Source: Aliiroseovarius sediminis (lineage in GTDB: Bacteria; Pseudomonadota; Alphaproteobacteria; Rhodobacterales; Rhodobacteraceae). From it: a DNA stretch of 64,000 bases. Numbering within the stretch: position 1 is the stretch's first letter; each line of letters begins with the position of its first letter. The translations under genes were made by a program, and so were the position numbers. Under the pieces are notes generated by a model. It searched no databases. It saw nothing but the letters and a program-made list of their open reading frames with translations, and was not told where the DNA came from. Shown here in pieces: positions 1 through 7,969 of this stretch. Location of the stretch: positions 1 through 64,000 of the forward strand of contig NZ_JALBYP010000039.1 of the NCBI RefSeq assembly GCF_022678485.1, given 5' to 3'.

Positions 1-1
1 T

Positions 2-55
2 GCAAGCGCGCCGAGCGCTTGAGCAATTTGAGGGCTCCGCGCCCGGCGCGCTTGC
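2..55. repeat. 12-bp perfect inverted repeat at window edge
   Basis: The arms at 2-13 and 44-55 are exact reverse complements separated by 30 bases. The sequence lies just outside the IS3 remnant that begins near 133. It may be a terminator-like stem or the end of another element that continues outside the window; no gene is recognisable in 1-132. Confidence 0.5.
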
Positions 56-132
56 CCAAACCGAAACCCATGAGTATCAAAATCAAACCCGCAGATTCTC
101 GTTATGAACGAGGGACCAGCGGGGGGCAGGTC

Positions 133-448
133 ACGGCAGCCACCCAAAGGCTGCATTCATCATACGGATCGCGGGTCGCAATATTGTTCGCACGATTATC
201 AGAAAATCCTTCGCCAGCAGGGCTTCCAGGTGTCCATGAGCGGTAAGGGTAATTGCTACGATAATGCCGCCGTCGAGACGTTCTTCAAGACCATCAAGGC
301 TGAACTGATTTGGCGGCATCCTTGGGAGACACGGCGGAAAGCTGAAATGGCGATCTTCGAATACATCAACGGCTTCTACAACCCACGCCGCCGACACTCA
401 GCACTGGGCTGGAAAAGCCCAGTCGCTTTCGAACGGAAAGTGGCCTAA
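133..448 (+). pseudogene. IS3-family orfB transposase, C-terminal half
   Basis: This is the C-terminal part of an IS3-type DDE transposase. Readable marks are HHTDRGSQY (second catalytic Asp region), then GNCYDNAAVETFF with the region of the catalytic Glu, and the usual ending SPVAFERK. The N-terminal half is absent here. Homology starts at about base 133 without a start codon, so this is a fragment. The matching 5' half of the same element type lies at 21894-24322 on the other strand; only about 20 codons between the two halves are missing from both copies. Confidence 0.85.
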
Positions 449-486
449 ACGAGCACTTGGGGCGGCACTAAAGCGCGACAGGTCCA
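133..486 (+). mobile_element. IS3-type element, 3' half with right inverted repeat
   Basis: The element end is placed at 486 because the last bases (CGCGACAGGTCCA) are the inverted repeat of the end seen at 24310-24322 (TGGACCTGTCGCG on the minus strand). The bases after 486 belong to another transposase fragment, so the IS3 appears to have inserted into an IS256-type copy. No 3-4 bp target duplication can be recognised against the other end. Confidence 0.75.
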
Positions 487-760
487 CCGTGGTCAGGCTG
501 GGCTGCCGCTGGAACTCCGGCGCTCACTGGCCAGCACAAGTATCATCGATTCCATGAACAGCGTCATCCGGCAGGTTTGCCGGAATGTGAAACGCTGGCG
601 GAATGCCAAGATGGCCTTGCGCTGGACCGCCGCGGGGATGTTCGAAGCCAAGAAGGGCTGCCGGCGCCTCAAGGCCTACAAGCAGCTGCCAATCCTAAAG
701 CAGGCCCTTATCGACCACCGCCAAAAGGCCCAGCTTGACCAGATGAAGGACGCCGCATAA
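487..760 (+). pseudogene. IS256-type transposase C-terminal fragment
   Basis: The frame that ends at 760 reads through an IIDSMNSVIR segment followed by NVKRWRNAKMALRWTAAGM. This matches the C-terminal end of mutator-type (IS256-like) transposases, where this helix-rich tail follows the catalytic Glu. The gene is cut at its 5' side by the IS3 end at 486, so about 85-90 codons remain and there is no true start. Family placement is by resemblance only and it differs clearly from the two full IS256 transposases in this window. Confidence 0.6.
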
Positions 761-798
761 CCTCGCATCAAGCAGCGCCGCTCAGGCGAGTTTCAACA

Positions 799-957
799 TC
801 AAGCGGGACATTCCCCATCCTTGAACGGACCCCATTCCAGTTGCAGTCGTTCCATGCCTTCAACATCCGTGACGGCAAGTTTCCAGGTTTCTGCTGTTGC
901 TGCAAAGGCAGACACAGCGGCTAGGCTTACACCCAGCAAAAAGGATTTCAGTTTCAT
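799..957 (-). pseudogene. Truncated phnD-like phosphonate/phosphite-binding protein
   Basis: A start at 957 preceded by GGAGG encodes a clear signal peptide (MKLKSFLLGVSLAAVSAFA) and then ETWKLAVTDVEGMERLQ...EWGPFKD, the opening strand of the PhnD-type periplasmic binding fold. After about residue 46 the frame runs into IS-derived sequence and stops at 799 (52 residues against about 300 normally). It lies downstream of phnM on the same strand, so the operon once continued into a second phosphonate/phosphite importer. Too short for most gene callers, and not functional. Confidence 0.75.
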
Positions 958-1064
958 AGCACCCTCCAGGTTTGATCATCTGGATGAATAATTCGGGTGC
1001 GTATCAATGGCGCTACAGTTTCATCAAACCTTTGTGACGTATGCGTTCGCACCTCCAAAAAACC

Positions 1065-2261
1065 TTAACCAACTTTGTTGCCTTGGCTCCAGACGCCGCG
1101 GAGCAGAGGCGTTTCGCCGATTTTGCGCACACGCAGAACATCACCGCGCAATCCTGTTTTCAAAGCACCCCGGTCATTTAACCGTACGGCACGCGCAGGG
1201 TTGCTGGTCACGGTAGCAATAGCGCGGGGCAGATCATTCCAAATATCTGCAAGGCGGAAGGCTGACAAAAGCAGCGCTGAAGGCACGTAGTCAGACGAGA
1301 CAATGTCTAGAAGATCGGCTTTTGCGAGAGCCTCTGCTGCAACATTGCCGGAGTGGGATCCGCCGCGGATCAGGTTGGGTGCGCCCATCATCACGGCAAT
1401 GCCGTGGATGCGACAGGCGGCTGCGGCTTCAACTGTTGTGGGAAACTCGGCAAAACCCACGCCGTTTTCCGCAGAGGTTCCAACATGATCGGCCGTGGTA
1501 TCATCATGGCTGGCCAGAACTGCACCCAAGCGGCGGGCCTCTTGCACTGCGCCCGTCTCGTGCTTTGACCCAAAGCGTTTTTGCAGACCCAACATGGTCT
1601 CAACATGTTCGGCAAACTCAGCGTCGTTCATCCCGCGTTTCTTGGCGACATAGGTTTTCAACGCAGTCAGATCGCGGAACTGGCGCTGGCCTGGGGTATG
1701 ATCCATCAGGCTGACGATGCCGACCCTGTCTGAGGGTCCGAAGGCCGCCAATTCTTCAAGCAACGTCCCGGAACAGATTTCGGCCCTGAGATGGAGGAAG
1801 TGACTGATTTTGAAATACCCTTGATCACGCGCCGCCAAGAGTTCGTCTGCCAGCTTTCGGGCGTACTCGATACAGCGGTCTTGGCCAGTATCATGAATGG
1901 ATCCGACCCGCATGGCGTCAAACACCGTTGTGATGCCTGTGGATGCCAGCTCGGCGTCATGGGCAAGAAGCGCAGGGAGACCAGGCCAGTCCACCTCTGG
2001 GCGCGGTTCGATATGGCGTTCGACATTGTCTGTATGCAGTTCGACAAGACCGGGAATAACGAGATCACCAGCACAATCCAGGGCACCGGTTGGGACATGA
2101 TCCCCTTCAGTAATGTCACAAATGACGCCTTGTTCGATTGTTACCGCACCAGTGAGCACCTGATCTTCCAACACAAGCTGTGCATTGGCGAGACATAGGT
2201 TGCTTGACACATCGCTGTCACAAGCCGTTGTCAAAGAGGTCGTGGGAAAAGGGGAATTCAT
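1065..2261 (-). CDS. phnM: PhnM, RPnTP hydrolase of C-P lyase pathway
   Basis: PhnM removes diphosphate from alpha-D-ribose 1-methylphosphonate 5-triphosphate, giving the 5-phosphate substrate of the C-P lyase. It is an amidohydrolase-fold metalloenzyme. Visible marks are the LVIPGLVELHTDN metal-binding turn, SLMDHTPGQRQF, ASHDD near residue 250 and MGAPNLIRGGSHSGN. The length (398) exceeds the roughly 380 usual because of an N-terminal extension; an in-frame GTG at 2210 would give the usual N-terminus. The ATG at 2261 has a GAGAG upstream and shares a CATG with the start of the divergent DUF1045 gene. In other phn clusters phnM follows phnL; here an antisense gene separates it from phnN. Confidence 0.93.
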   Translation of the reverse strand: MNSPFPTTSLTTACDSDVSSNLCLANAQLVLEDQVLTGAVTIEQGVICDITEGDHVPTGALDCAGDLVIPGLVELHTDNVERHIEPRPEVDWPGLPALLAHDAELASTGITTVFDAMRVGSIHDTGQDRCIEYARKLADELLAARDQGYFKISHFLHLRAEICSGTLLEELAAFGPSDRVGIVSLMDHTPGQRQFRDLTALKTYVAKKRGMNDAEFAEHVETMLGLQKRFGSKHETGAVQEARRLGAVLASHDDTTADHVGTSAENGVGFAEFPTTVEAAAACRIHGIAVMMGAPNLIRGGSHSGNVAAEALAKADLLDIVSSDYVPSALLLSAFRLADIWNDLPRAIATVTSNPARAVRLNDRGALKTGLRGDVLRVRKIGETPLLRGVWSQGNKVG

Positions 2262-2931
2262 GTCATACTCTCGATTCGCAATTTACTATGTGCCGCCGGT
2301 AGGGCCCTTGGCCGATTTCGGAGCGTCTTGGCTGGGCTGGGATGTTGTTCAGGGCTGCGAGGCGCGTCAGCCAAGTTTGAACGGTTTGCGTGACATCACG
2401 ATGACACCGCGCAAATATGGGTTTCACGGAACGTTGAAGCCGCCGTTTAGCCTGGTCAAAACGCACACAATTAGGGAATTGGAGCAGGCTACCTCGGAAA
2501 TGGCGGCATCGCTTGCCCCCGCGATCTGCGATTGTTTGCAGCTGACGACGCTGGGCCGGTTTCTGGCGTTGACGCCACAGGGTGGAGAAGAGGCCGTACA
2601 GCGCGTTGCGCAGACTTGCCTTCATGATCTTGACGGTTTCCGCGCACCGATCGGGGAGCAAGAGATGGCGCGTCGCCGCGCGGCAGGGTTGAGTCGACGT
2701 CAGGACGCGTTGCTCGTTGAGTGGGGATACCCTTACGTGATGGAAGAGTTCAGGTTTCACTTGACCCTGTCGGTGCGTTTGCCCAACGCTGCTATCCCAA
2801 CTTGGACCGAGAATGTAAGCCGATTTCTGCCCGACTTGCCCACGCCCTTTGTCCTTGATCAGATCGCCTTGTGCGGTGAACGGGAAGACGGTCGGTTCGA
2901 GATGTTGCATCGCTACACGCTCGCCGGTTGA
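2260..2931 (+). CDS. DUF1045 phosphonate metabolism protein (2H phosphoesterase fold)
   Basis: About 223 residues. Two HxT/HxS-like motifs are visible: FHGTLKPPF near residue 54 and FHLTLSVRL near residue 166, which is the signature of 2H phosphoesterases. The family is found almost only in phn operons of alphaproteobacteria and probably acts on a cyclic phosphodiester such as ribose cyclic phosphate released by C-P lyase, in the role PhnP has elsewhere; this is inference. The start at 2260 follows AAAAGGGG at good distance. The gene is antisense to its operon: it overlaps the end of phnN by 19 bp and its start codon overlaps that of phnM. Confidence 0.85.
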   Translation: MSYSRFAIYYVPPVGPLADFGASWLGWDVVQGCEARQPSLNGLRDITMTPRKYGFHGTLKPPFSLVKTHTIRELEQATSEMAASLAPAICDCLQLTTLGRFLALTPQGGEEAVQRVAQTCLHDLDGFRAPIGEQEMARRRAAGLSRRQDALLVEWGYPYVMEEFRFHLTLSVRLPNAAIPTWTENVSRFLPDLPTPFVLDQIALCGEREDGRFEMLHRYTLAG

Positions 2932-3473
2932 AGCAGCGCCGCCCCCCGAGCGATGGTCTGGGACAGCGGGCCATCATTGGCGAGGTTGATCACCTTGAGC
3001 CCAGTCGGCAAGGGCTTGTCAGCCTGGGCAAGGCGTTTGCTGATCTCCTCCTCTGTCTCGCGGGCCCGCGCAGCGAGACGGTGCGCAAGCGTTTCCGGTT
3101 TCGCGGTGATGTTGAGAACGACGAGGCGCGGGAAAATCTCGGCCGCTTGGGCCAGAGCTTTGCGGGAGAAATTGACAAGGCAATCGGTACCTTTGCCAAG
3201 TTGATACTTGATGGTGATCGGGATTCCATAGTGCAGTCCGTGCGCGCGCCAAAACACAGCAAAAGCCCCATCTTTAACCAAGGCATCAAATTGCAACTCT
3301 GAAACCGCATCATAATCCTCGCCGCCCAATTCGGGCGCACGTGTGATTATGCGGCGGCCAAGATGCAAATCTGGCATGACACTCTGAAGTCCCGCCATCA
3401 CGCTGTCTTTGCCGACACCTGATGGGCCCACAACCGCGATAAGGCGCCCCCCAGTTTTTGAGGTAAGCGTCAC
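2913..3473 (-). CDS. phnN: PhnN, ribose 1,5-bisphosphate phosphokinase
   Basis: PhnN phosphorylates ribose 1,5-bisphosphate to PRPP, returning the C-P lyase product to nucleotide metabolism. The 186-residue protein has a guanylate-kinase-like P-loop, GPSGVGKDS at residues 16-24, followed by RRIITRAPE, the acceptor-binding segment typical of the family. The start overlaps the stop of phnL by four bases, so translation is coupled. It converges on the antisense DUF1045 gene with a 19-bp overlap. Confidence 0.92.
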   Translation of the reverse strand: MTLTSKTGGRLIAVVGPSGVGKDSVMAGLQSVMPDLHLGRRIITRAPELGGEDYDAVSELQFDALVKDGAFAVFWRAHGLHYGIPITIKYQLGKGTDCLVNFSRKALAQAAEIFPRLVVLNITAKPETLAHRLAARARETEEEISKRLAQADKPLPTGLKVINLANDGPLSQTIARGAALLQPASV

Positions 3474-4153
3474 GCTGCCAATCCGGGGGTAAATTGGGCA
3501 ACATCAATTTCGCGATCACAGACTTGGGCGCGGGCCGCTTCGTCATGGAAAATTCCGATGATGGCCGCGCCGCGGGCTTTGGCGTCTTCGATGAGCGACA
3601 GCACAACCTCGCGGTTCGCAGCGTCGAGGCTTGCGGTGGGCTCATCAAGCAGCATCGCAGGATAGGCATGGGCAAAACCACGGGCGATATTGACGCGCTG
3701 TTGCTCGCCGCCCGAGAAGGTTGTGGGGGACAAAGACCACAGCCGTTCGGGAATGTTTAATTGTTTCAGAAGCGCCGATGCGCGGTCGTGCGCGTCGATT
3801 TCTGGTATGCCCAACGCGCGCAGCGGCTCTGCAACCACGTCCCGCGTTGGCACGCGCGGCACGACACGTAGGAACTGGCTAACATAACCCAACACATCAC
3901 GGCGCAATTTGATAACGTCGCGCGGCTCGGCCTGTACGATGTTCAAACCGCCAATGCGAATTTGACCTGCCTGTGTCAGGTAATTGCCGTAGATCATCCG
4001 CATTAGGGTGGATTTACCAGCACCAGAGGCGCCAGTGAGCGCCACGCATTCGCCAGGGACAACCGCGAAGGACACATTGCTGATCACCTTGATCACGGCA
4101 CTGCCCTGATTGTGCAGGGTAAAGGTTTTGGAAACGTCGCTAAGATTGATCAT
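3470..4153 (-). CDS. phnL: PhnL, ABC-type subunit of C-P lyase machinery
   Basis: 227 residues with a Walker A (GASGAGKST near residue 40), an LSPTTFSGGEQQRVNIARG signature and a Walker B ending LLDEPTASLD. PhnL is an ABC ATPase-like protein that associates with the core C-P lyase complex rather than with a membrane transporter. It starts three bases after the phnK stop and overlaps phnN by four, in the conserved phnG-H-I-J-K-L order. Confidence 0.93.
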   Translation of the reverse strand: MINLSDVSKTFTLHNQGSAVIKVISNVSFAVVPGECVALTGASGAGKSTLMRMIYGNYLTQAGQIRIGGLNIVQAEPRDVIKLRRDVLGYVSQFLRVVPRVPTRDVVAEPLRALGIPEIDAHDRASALLKQLNIPERLWSLSPTTFSGGEQQRVNIARGFAHAYPAMLLDEPTASLDAANREVVLSLIEDAKARGAAIIGIFHDEAARAQVCDREIDVAQFTPGLAA

Positions 4154-4156
4154 GGT

Positions 4157-4927
4157 TCAAACCTGTAAAACGGAACTGACAAGAAGCTGGCTATAGGCAT
4201 GCTGCGGATCGTCCAGTACCTGATCTGTCAGGCCCGCCTCGACCACCCGGCCTGATTTCATAACCATCAGGCGGTCCGCCAGAAAGCGAACCACAGCCAG
4301 GTCATGGGTCACGATGATCGCTGACAGCCCCATGTCGCGCACAAGCCCTCGCAGCAGATCAAGCAGTCGCGCCTGAACCGACACATCAAGACCACCAGTG
4401 GGTTCATCCATGAACACCAGACGCGGGCCCGTGACGAGGTTGCGGGCGATCTGCAAGCGTTGCTGCATCCCACCCGAGAATGTTGTCGGGCGATCATCTA
4501 CACGGGACGCATCAATCTCGACCCGCCCCAGCCAGTCCGTAGCCTTGTCGCGGATATCGCCGTAGTGGCGCTCGCCCACGGCCATCAAGCGCTCGCCCAC
4601 ATTGCCGCCGGCACTGACGCCCATGCGCAGACCGTCGCGGGCGTGTTGGTGCACAAAGGCCCAATCGGTTCGACCGAGCATCCGCCGCTCCGGCTCTGAC
4701 ATGATAATTGTGTCGCGCGGGCCCTCGGTGCGAGTGTCGAATACCACTTGTCCCGCATCAGGGGTCAGATGCCCTGCCATGCAATTTAACAAAGTGGATT
4801 TGCCTGACCCGCTTTCGCCGACGATCCCCATTACCTCGCCGGGGTAAAGATCAAACGACACATCGGTGCAGCCAATATGCGCACCATATCGCTTGGTGAT
4901 GCCCTGAACGGAAAGCAAAGGTGTCAT
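4157..4927 (-). CDS. phnK: PhnK, ABC-type subunit of C-P lyase complex
   Basis: 256 residues, an ABC ATPase with GESGSGKST (Walker A), TFSGGMQQRLQIARN (signature) and VFMDEPTGGLD (Walker B). In the E. coli complex PhnK docks on PhnJ and its ATP hydrolysis drives conformational change of the core. Start overlaps the phnJ stop by four bases. The protein resembles dipeptide-importer ATPases, but its position between phnJ and phnL decides the name. Confidence 0.94.
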   Translation of the reverse strand: MTPLLSVQGITKRYGAHIGCTDVSFDLYPGEVMGIVGESGSGKSTLLNCMAGHLTPDAGQVVFDTRTEGPRDTIIMSEPERRMLGRTDWAFVHQHARDGLRMGVSAGGNVGERLMAVGERHYGDIRDKATDWLGRVEIDASRVDDRPTTFSGGMQQRLQIARNLVTGPRLVFMDEPTGGLDVSVQARLLDLLRGLVRDMGLSAIIVTHDLAVVRFLADRLMVMKSGRVVEAGLTDQVLDDPQHAYSQLLVSSVLQV

Positions 4928-5775
4928 GCTGCGTCCTTTCCTTTGTGGCCAGCCGCCTGGCGCGCCTCGCAGTAATCAGTGTCGGAACAGACAAACATCC
5001 GCCCACCTGCGTCATCAATGATCAACTCATCCAGATAGCTGTCTGTCGCACCGCACATCCCGCAGGGGTGATCAGCCTTGGACGCCTCAAACGGATGATC
5101 CTGAAAGTCGAGGCTGACCACTTGGGTATATGGGGGCAGCGCATAAATACGTTGCTCGCGGCCTGCGCCAAAAAGCTGGATTGCGGCCATATCACCCAGC
5201 TTGGGATTATCGAATTTGGGGATCGGCGACGGATCCGTCACATAGCGTCCTTCGACCTTGACCGGATAGGCGTAAGAGGTGGCGATATGACCGTGGCGGC
5301 TGATATCTTCGTAAAGTTTCACATGCATCAGCCCATATTCTTCAAGGCTGTGCATCTTACGTGTCTCGCTTTCACGGGGTTCAAGAAAACGCAGCGGTTC
5401 GGGGATCGGCACCTGATAAACAAGGATTTGACCCTCGTGCAGCGGTTCTTCGGGGATGCGGTGCCGGGTCTGGATCACAGTGGCATCACTTGTCGCAGTG
5501 GTCGTCGCAACACCTGCTGTCCGCTGAAAGAAAGTCCGTATTGAAACTGCGTTTGTTGTGTCATCGGCCCCTTGGTCGATCACCTTGAACGTGTCCTTGG
5601 GCGTCAGCACCGCTGCCGACACCTGCACGCCACCTGTTCCCCAGCCATAGGGCATTGGCATCTCACGAGAGGCGAAAGGGACCTGATAGCCGGGAATGGC
5701 AAGCCCCTTAAGGATTGCGCGGCGGATCATGCGCTTGGTCTGTTCGTCCAAATAGGCGAAGTTATACTCGGTCAT
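4924..5775 (-). CDS. phnJ: PhnJ, radical SAM carbon-phosphorus lyase
   Basis: PhnJ cleaves the C-P bond of ribose 1-phosphonate 5-phosphate with a 4Fe-4S cluster and S-adenosylmethionine. The 283-residue sequence carries the unusual cluster motif CxxC-x21-C in the segment starting HPCGMCGATDSYLDEL and ending RMFVCSDTDYC; the last Cys, six residues after the third cluster Cys, is the one taken to form the thiyl radical. All four cysteines are present, so the enzyme should be active. It overlaps phnI and phnK by four bases each. Confidence 0.97.
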   Translation of the reverse strand: MTEYNFAYLDEQTKRMIRRAILKGLAIPGYQVPFASREMPMPYGWGTGGVQVSAAVLTPKDTFKVIDQGADDTTNAVSIRTFFQRTAGVATTTATSDATVIQTRHRIPEEPLHEGQILVYQVPIPEPLRFLEPRESETRKMHSLEEYGLMHVKLYEDISRHGHIATSYAYPVKVEGRYVTDPSPIPKFDNPKLGDMAAIQLFGAGREQRIYALPPYTQVVSLDFQDHPFEASKADHPCGMCGATDSYLDELIIDDAGGRMFVCSDTDYCEARQAAGHKGKDAA

Positions 5776-6860
5776 TCCGCTGCCTCCTGCACCTGTTGCG
5801 CACCCGCTTCTCGACGGAGCTTGCGCACCAGTTCCAGCTCGGACTGGAAATCGACGTAATGGGGCAGTTTGATATGCTCTAGAAACCCTGTCGCCTGAAT
5901 GTTGTCGGCGTGATACAAAACGAATTCTGCGTCCTGTGCGGGTGCACCAACGTTATCCTCGCCCAATTCTTCCCAGCGTAGCGCGCGATCGACCAAGGCC
6001 ATGGAGATTGCCTTGCGCTCGGTCTGGCCAAAGACCAGCCCATAGCCGCGCGTGAACTGCGGCGGCTCGGTTTTCGAGCCGGTGAATTGGTTGACCGTCT
6101 CGCATTCGGTCAGGATCACTTCTCCGATCTCAACGGCAAATCCCAGTTCGGGGATGTCCATCTCAACCGGCACCGACCCGATCCGTAGCTCGCCCACAAA
6201 GGCATGGTTGCGCCCGTAGCCGCGCTGCGTGGAGTAGGCGAGGCCAAGGGTAAAACCTTCGTCCGCGCGGGTCAGCGCTTGCAGGCGCAGGGCGCGTTCG
6301 GCGGGCATTTCCAGCGGTTCGCGGGTCAGGTCTGGGGGCGGCGTATCGTCATGGGGGGCCTCTTCGATCAGCCCTTCGCGGTTCAGGAATTCGGTGACAT
6401 GCGGGACAGTGCCTGTCTCGGCGCCACGAGATGGAGCCTTGGGCACCTCGCCATCAGCGGCCAGTTTGAAATCAAGCAAACGGTGCGTGTAGTCAAATGT
6501 TGGGCCCAGGACCTGCCCACCGGGCAGGTCCTTGAACGTGGCCGAGATGCGCCTGTCGCAGGCCATAATGCCGGTATCGACAGGCTCGGACGCACCAAAG
6601 CGCGGCAGAGTGGTGCGATAGGCTCGAATGAGGAAGATCGCTTCGATCAGATCGCCACGCGCCTGCTTGATTGCAAGTGCCGCAAGGTCCGGATCATAAA
6701 GCGACCCTTCGGCCATGACGCGATTGACGGCAAGACTTAGTTGCTCGCGGATTTGCGCAATGCTGAGCTCCGCGATATCCGTGTTACCGCGGCGTTCTTC
6801 GGCGAGCCAGGCATGGGCATTCTCGATTGCCCGCTCTCCGCCTTTGACTGCTACATACAT
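5772..6860 (-). CDS. phnI: PhnI, nucleosidase subunit of C-P lyase complex
   Basis: PhnI, with PhnG, H and L, replaces the adenine of ATP with the phosphonate to make ribose 1-phosphonate 5-triphosphate. I place the start at 6860 (MYVAVKGGERAIENAH), which matches the N-terminus of the E. coli protein and leaves one base after the phnH stop; a longer frame to 6908 exists but would overlap phnH. Length is 362 residues. Family marks include QLLxLAVNRVMAEG-like helices, RAYRTTLPRFG, PGGQVLGPTFDYTHRLLDF and the C-terminal HIKLPHYVDFQ segment. Confidence 0.95.
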   Translation of the reverse strand: MYVAVKGGERAIENAHAWLAEERRGNTDIAELSIAQIREQLSLAVNRVMAEGSLYDPDLAALAIKQARGDLIEAIFLIRAYRTTLPRFGASEPVDTGIMACDRRISATFKDLPGGQVLGPTFDYTHRLLDFKLAADGEVPKAPSRGAETGTVPHVTEFLNREGLIEEAPHDDTPPPDLTREPLEMPAERALRLQALTRADEGFTLGLAYSTQRGYGRNHAFVGELRIGSVPVEMDIPELGFAVEIGEVILTECETVNQFTGSKTEPPQFTRGYGLVFGQTERKAISMALVDRALRWEELGEDNVGAPAQDAEFVLYHADNIQATGFLEHIKLPHYVDFQSELELVRKLRREAGAQQVQEAAE

Positions 6861-6861
6861 C

Positions 6862-7422
6862 TCAGGATACCTTGGTTGACCGGGGCAAAGCCGCGAGGCG
6901 TTCGCCACAAGTGAAAATGAAATCCAGCCCCAACGGGAACAGGGTTGGGTTGACCTGAAACGCTTCCACTTCCGGCAAGGAAAGCGTTGCCTGATCCTTG
7001 ATGCCGGGACCCGTCAAAGTTGCGCCTGCCGCAAGTTCGGAACATTCGACGATGAGCGTGGTCGAGCGGTCAGGGTACTCGGACGTGCCGATCGGATAGA
7101 CCGCGAGCGGCGCGAGCGCGTCCCACTTGCCAACCGCAAACATACAATGCGCGGGGCCAACAAAATGGGCACCTGTGTGAAAGGCCAGCCAAGCCCGCGC
7201 CGCTTCGCAATCCATATCGCCAGCCAGATAAATCGGTGTTTCCGTATCGCAGAGCGTCAGCAGAACGGCGCCCATCGCGGGCGACAGCGGGGCAGGGGGT
7301 GCTGCCCCTTCGATATCCTGAATGGTGCCCGGACGCGCCATGGCCTCCATTACACTGCGAAAGGCGTGGGCTGACTGGGTGGCTGGATCGGCAAAGCCGC
7401 CGGACAGGGTGTTTGCCTGCAT
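6862..7422 (-). CDS. phnH: PhnH, C-P lyase complex subunit
   Basis: 186 residues. PhnH forms the PhnG-H-I core with a PLP-transferase-like fold but has no known catalytic site. Readable family segments are GGFADPATQSAHAFRSVMEAMARPG near the N-terminus and VNPTLFPLGLDFIFTCG near the C-terminus. The ATG shares its first base with the phnG stop, which indicates coupled translation. Confidence 0.93.
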   Translation of the reverse strand: MQANTLSGGFADPATQSAHAFRSVMEAMARPGTIQDIEGAAPPAPLSPAMGAVLLTLCDTETPIYLAGDMDCEAARAWLAFHTGAHFVGPAHCMFAVGKWDALAPLAVYPIGTSEYPDRSTTLIVECSELAAGATLTGPGIKDQATLSLPEVEAFQVNPTLFPLGLDFIFTCGERLAALPRSTKVS

Positions 7423-7877
7423 CAGTCTTCTCCTCGGGTCATGGTAAAGAAATCAACCTTTGTCGCGGCTGCCTTGGTCGCGCGGGCGGCTTTCATGGTG
7501 GCCATCCCTGCTTCCAGAGGCTCAAGGAGCGTCTCGCGCAGCCTACTTGCCATTGCGGTCTGCATAAGCGCATCGACTAGAGCGGCGACCTCGGCATCTG
7601 CTTTGCTACGCCCTTGAATGTAGCTGTGCCCGACTTCGCCGGTTTCCAACGTCAAAGCGCAGCGGGTTATAGTCATCTCGCCCAGATTGAAGGGTGCGCC
7701 GGTGGCACCAGCGCGTCCGCGGACCATCGTGCTGCCAATCTCTGGTGCACGCAGCCACGTAAAAGCAGGGCGCGATATTTCAGCATCCAAAAGTGTAGCC
7801 ACACGGCCTTCGGGCGCTTTAGCCAGCAGACCCATCCACGCCTTGCGGGGATTATGTTCGCTCACAGTGTCTTTCAT
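7422..7877 (-). CDS. phnG: PhnG, C-P lyase complex subunit
   Basis: First gene of the C-P lyase operon, 151 residues from the ATG at 7877; an upstream in-frame start at 7913 would add 12 residues that do not resemble the family. The conserved core reads RKAWMGLLAKA near the N-terminus, then LGEMTITRC and VGHSYIQGR. The gene is divergent from phnF, and the 80-bp gap holds a Pho-box-like sequence and a tandem 8-mer. Confidence 0.93.
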   Translation of the reverse strand: MKDTVSEHNPRKAWMGLLAKAPEGRVATLLDAEISRPAFTWLRAPEIGSTMVRGRAGATGAPFNLGEMTITRCALTLETGEVGHSYIQGRSKADAEVAALVDALMQTAMASRLRETLLEPLEAGMATMKAARATKAAATKVDFFTMTRGED

Positions 7878-7897
7878 CTCGACAACTTGTCTCTTTC

Positions 7898-7913
7898 CTA
7901 TACAACTATACAT
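7898..7913. promoter_or_regulatory. Tandem 8-mer, possible PhnF operator
   Basis: CTATACAA is followed directly by CTATACAT in the leader of phnG. GntR/UTRA regulators such as PhnF usually bind short AT-rich repeats next to their own gene, so this is a candidate operator. The two units are direct, not inverted, repeats, so the assignment is weak. Confidence 0.3.
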
Positions 7914-7951
7914 ATCTTATTATATTGATGTCCTCTTGACAGAAGAGTTTT

Positions 7952-7969
7952 GTGAAATTTGTGTGACAG
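7952..7969 (-). promoter_or_regulatory. Candidate Pho box of phnG operon
   Basis: On the minus strand this reads CTGTCAC, four bases, ATTTCAC: two half-sites 11 bp apart in the arrangement known for alphaproteobacterial Pho boxes (CTGTCAT-N4-CTGTCAT). It lies about 75 bp before phnG and covers the start of phnF, so PhoB binding could activate phnG while blocking phnF. Confidence 0.5.

Noticed and set aside
1030-1064. Possible Pho box before the phnD-like remnant
   Set aside because: Only one weak half-site (CGTCAC on the minus strand) is seen, and the 11-bp register is not supported.
6861-6908. Longer PhnI start at 6908
   Set aside because: It would overlap phnH and the E. coli protein starts at the internal MYVAVKGGE, one base after the phnH stop.
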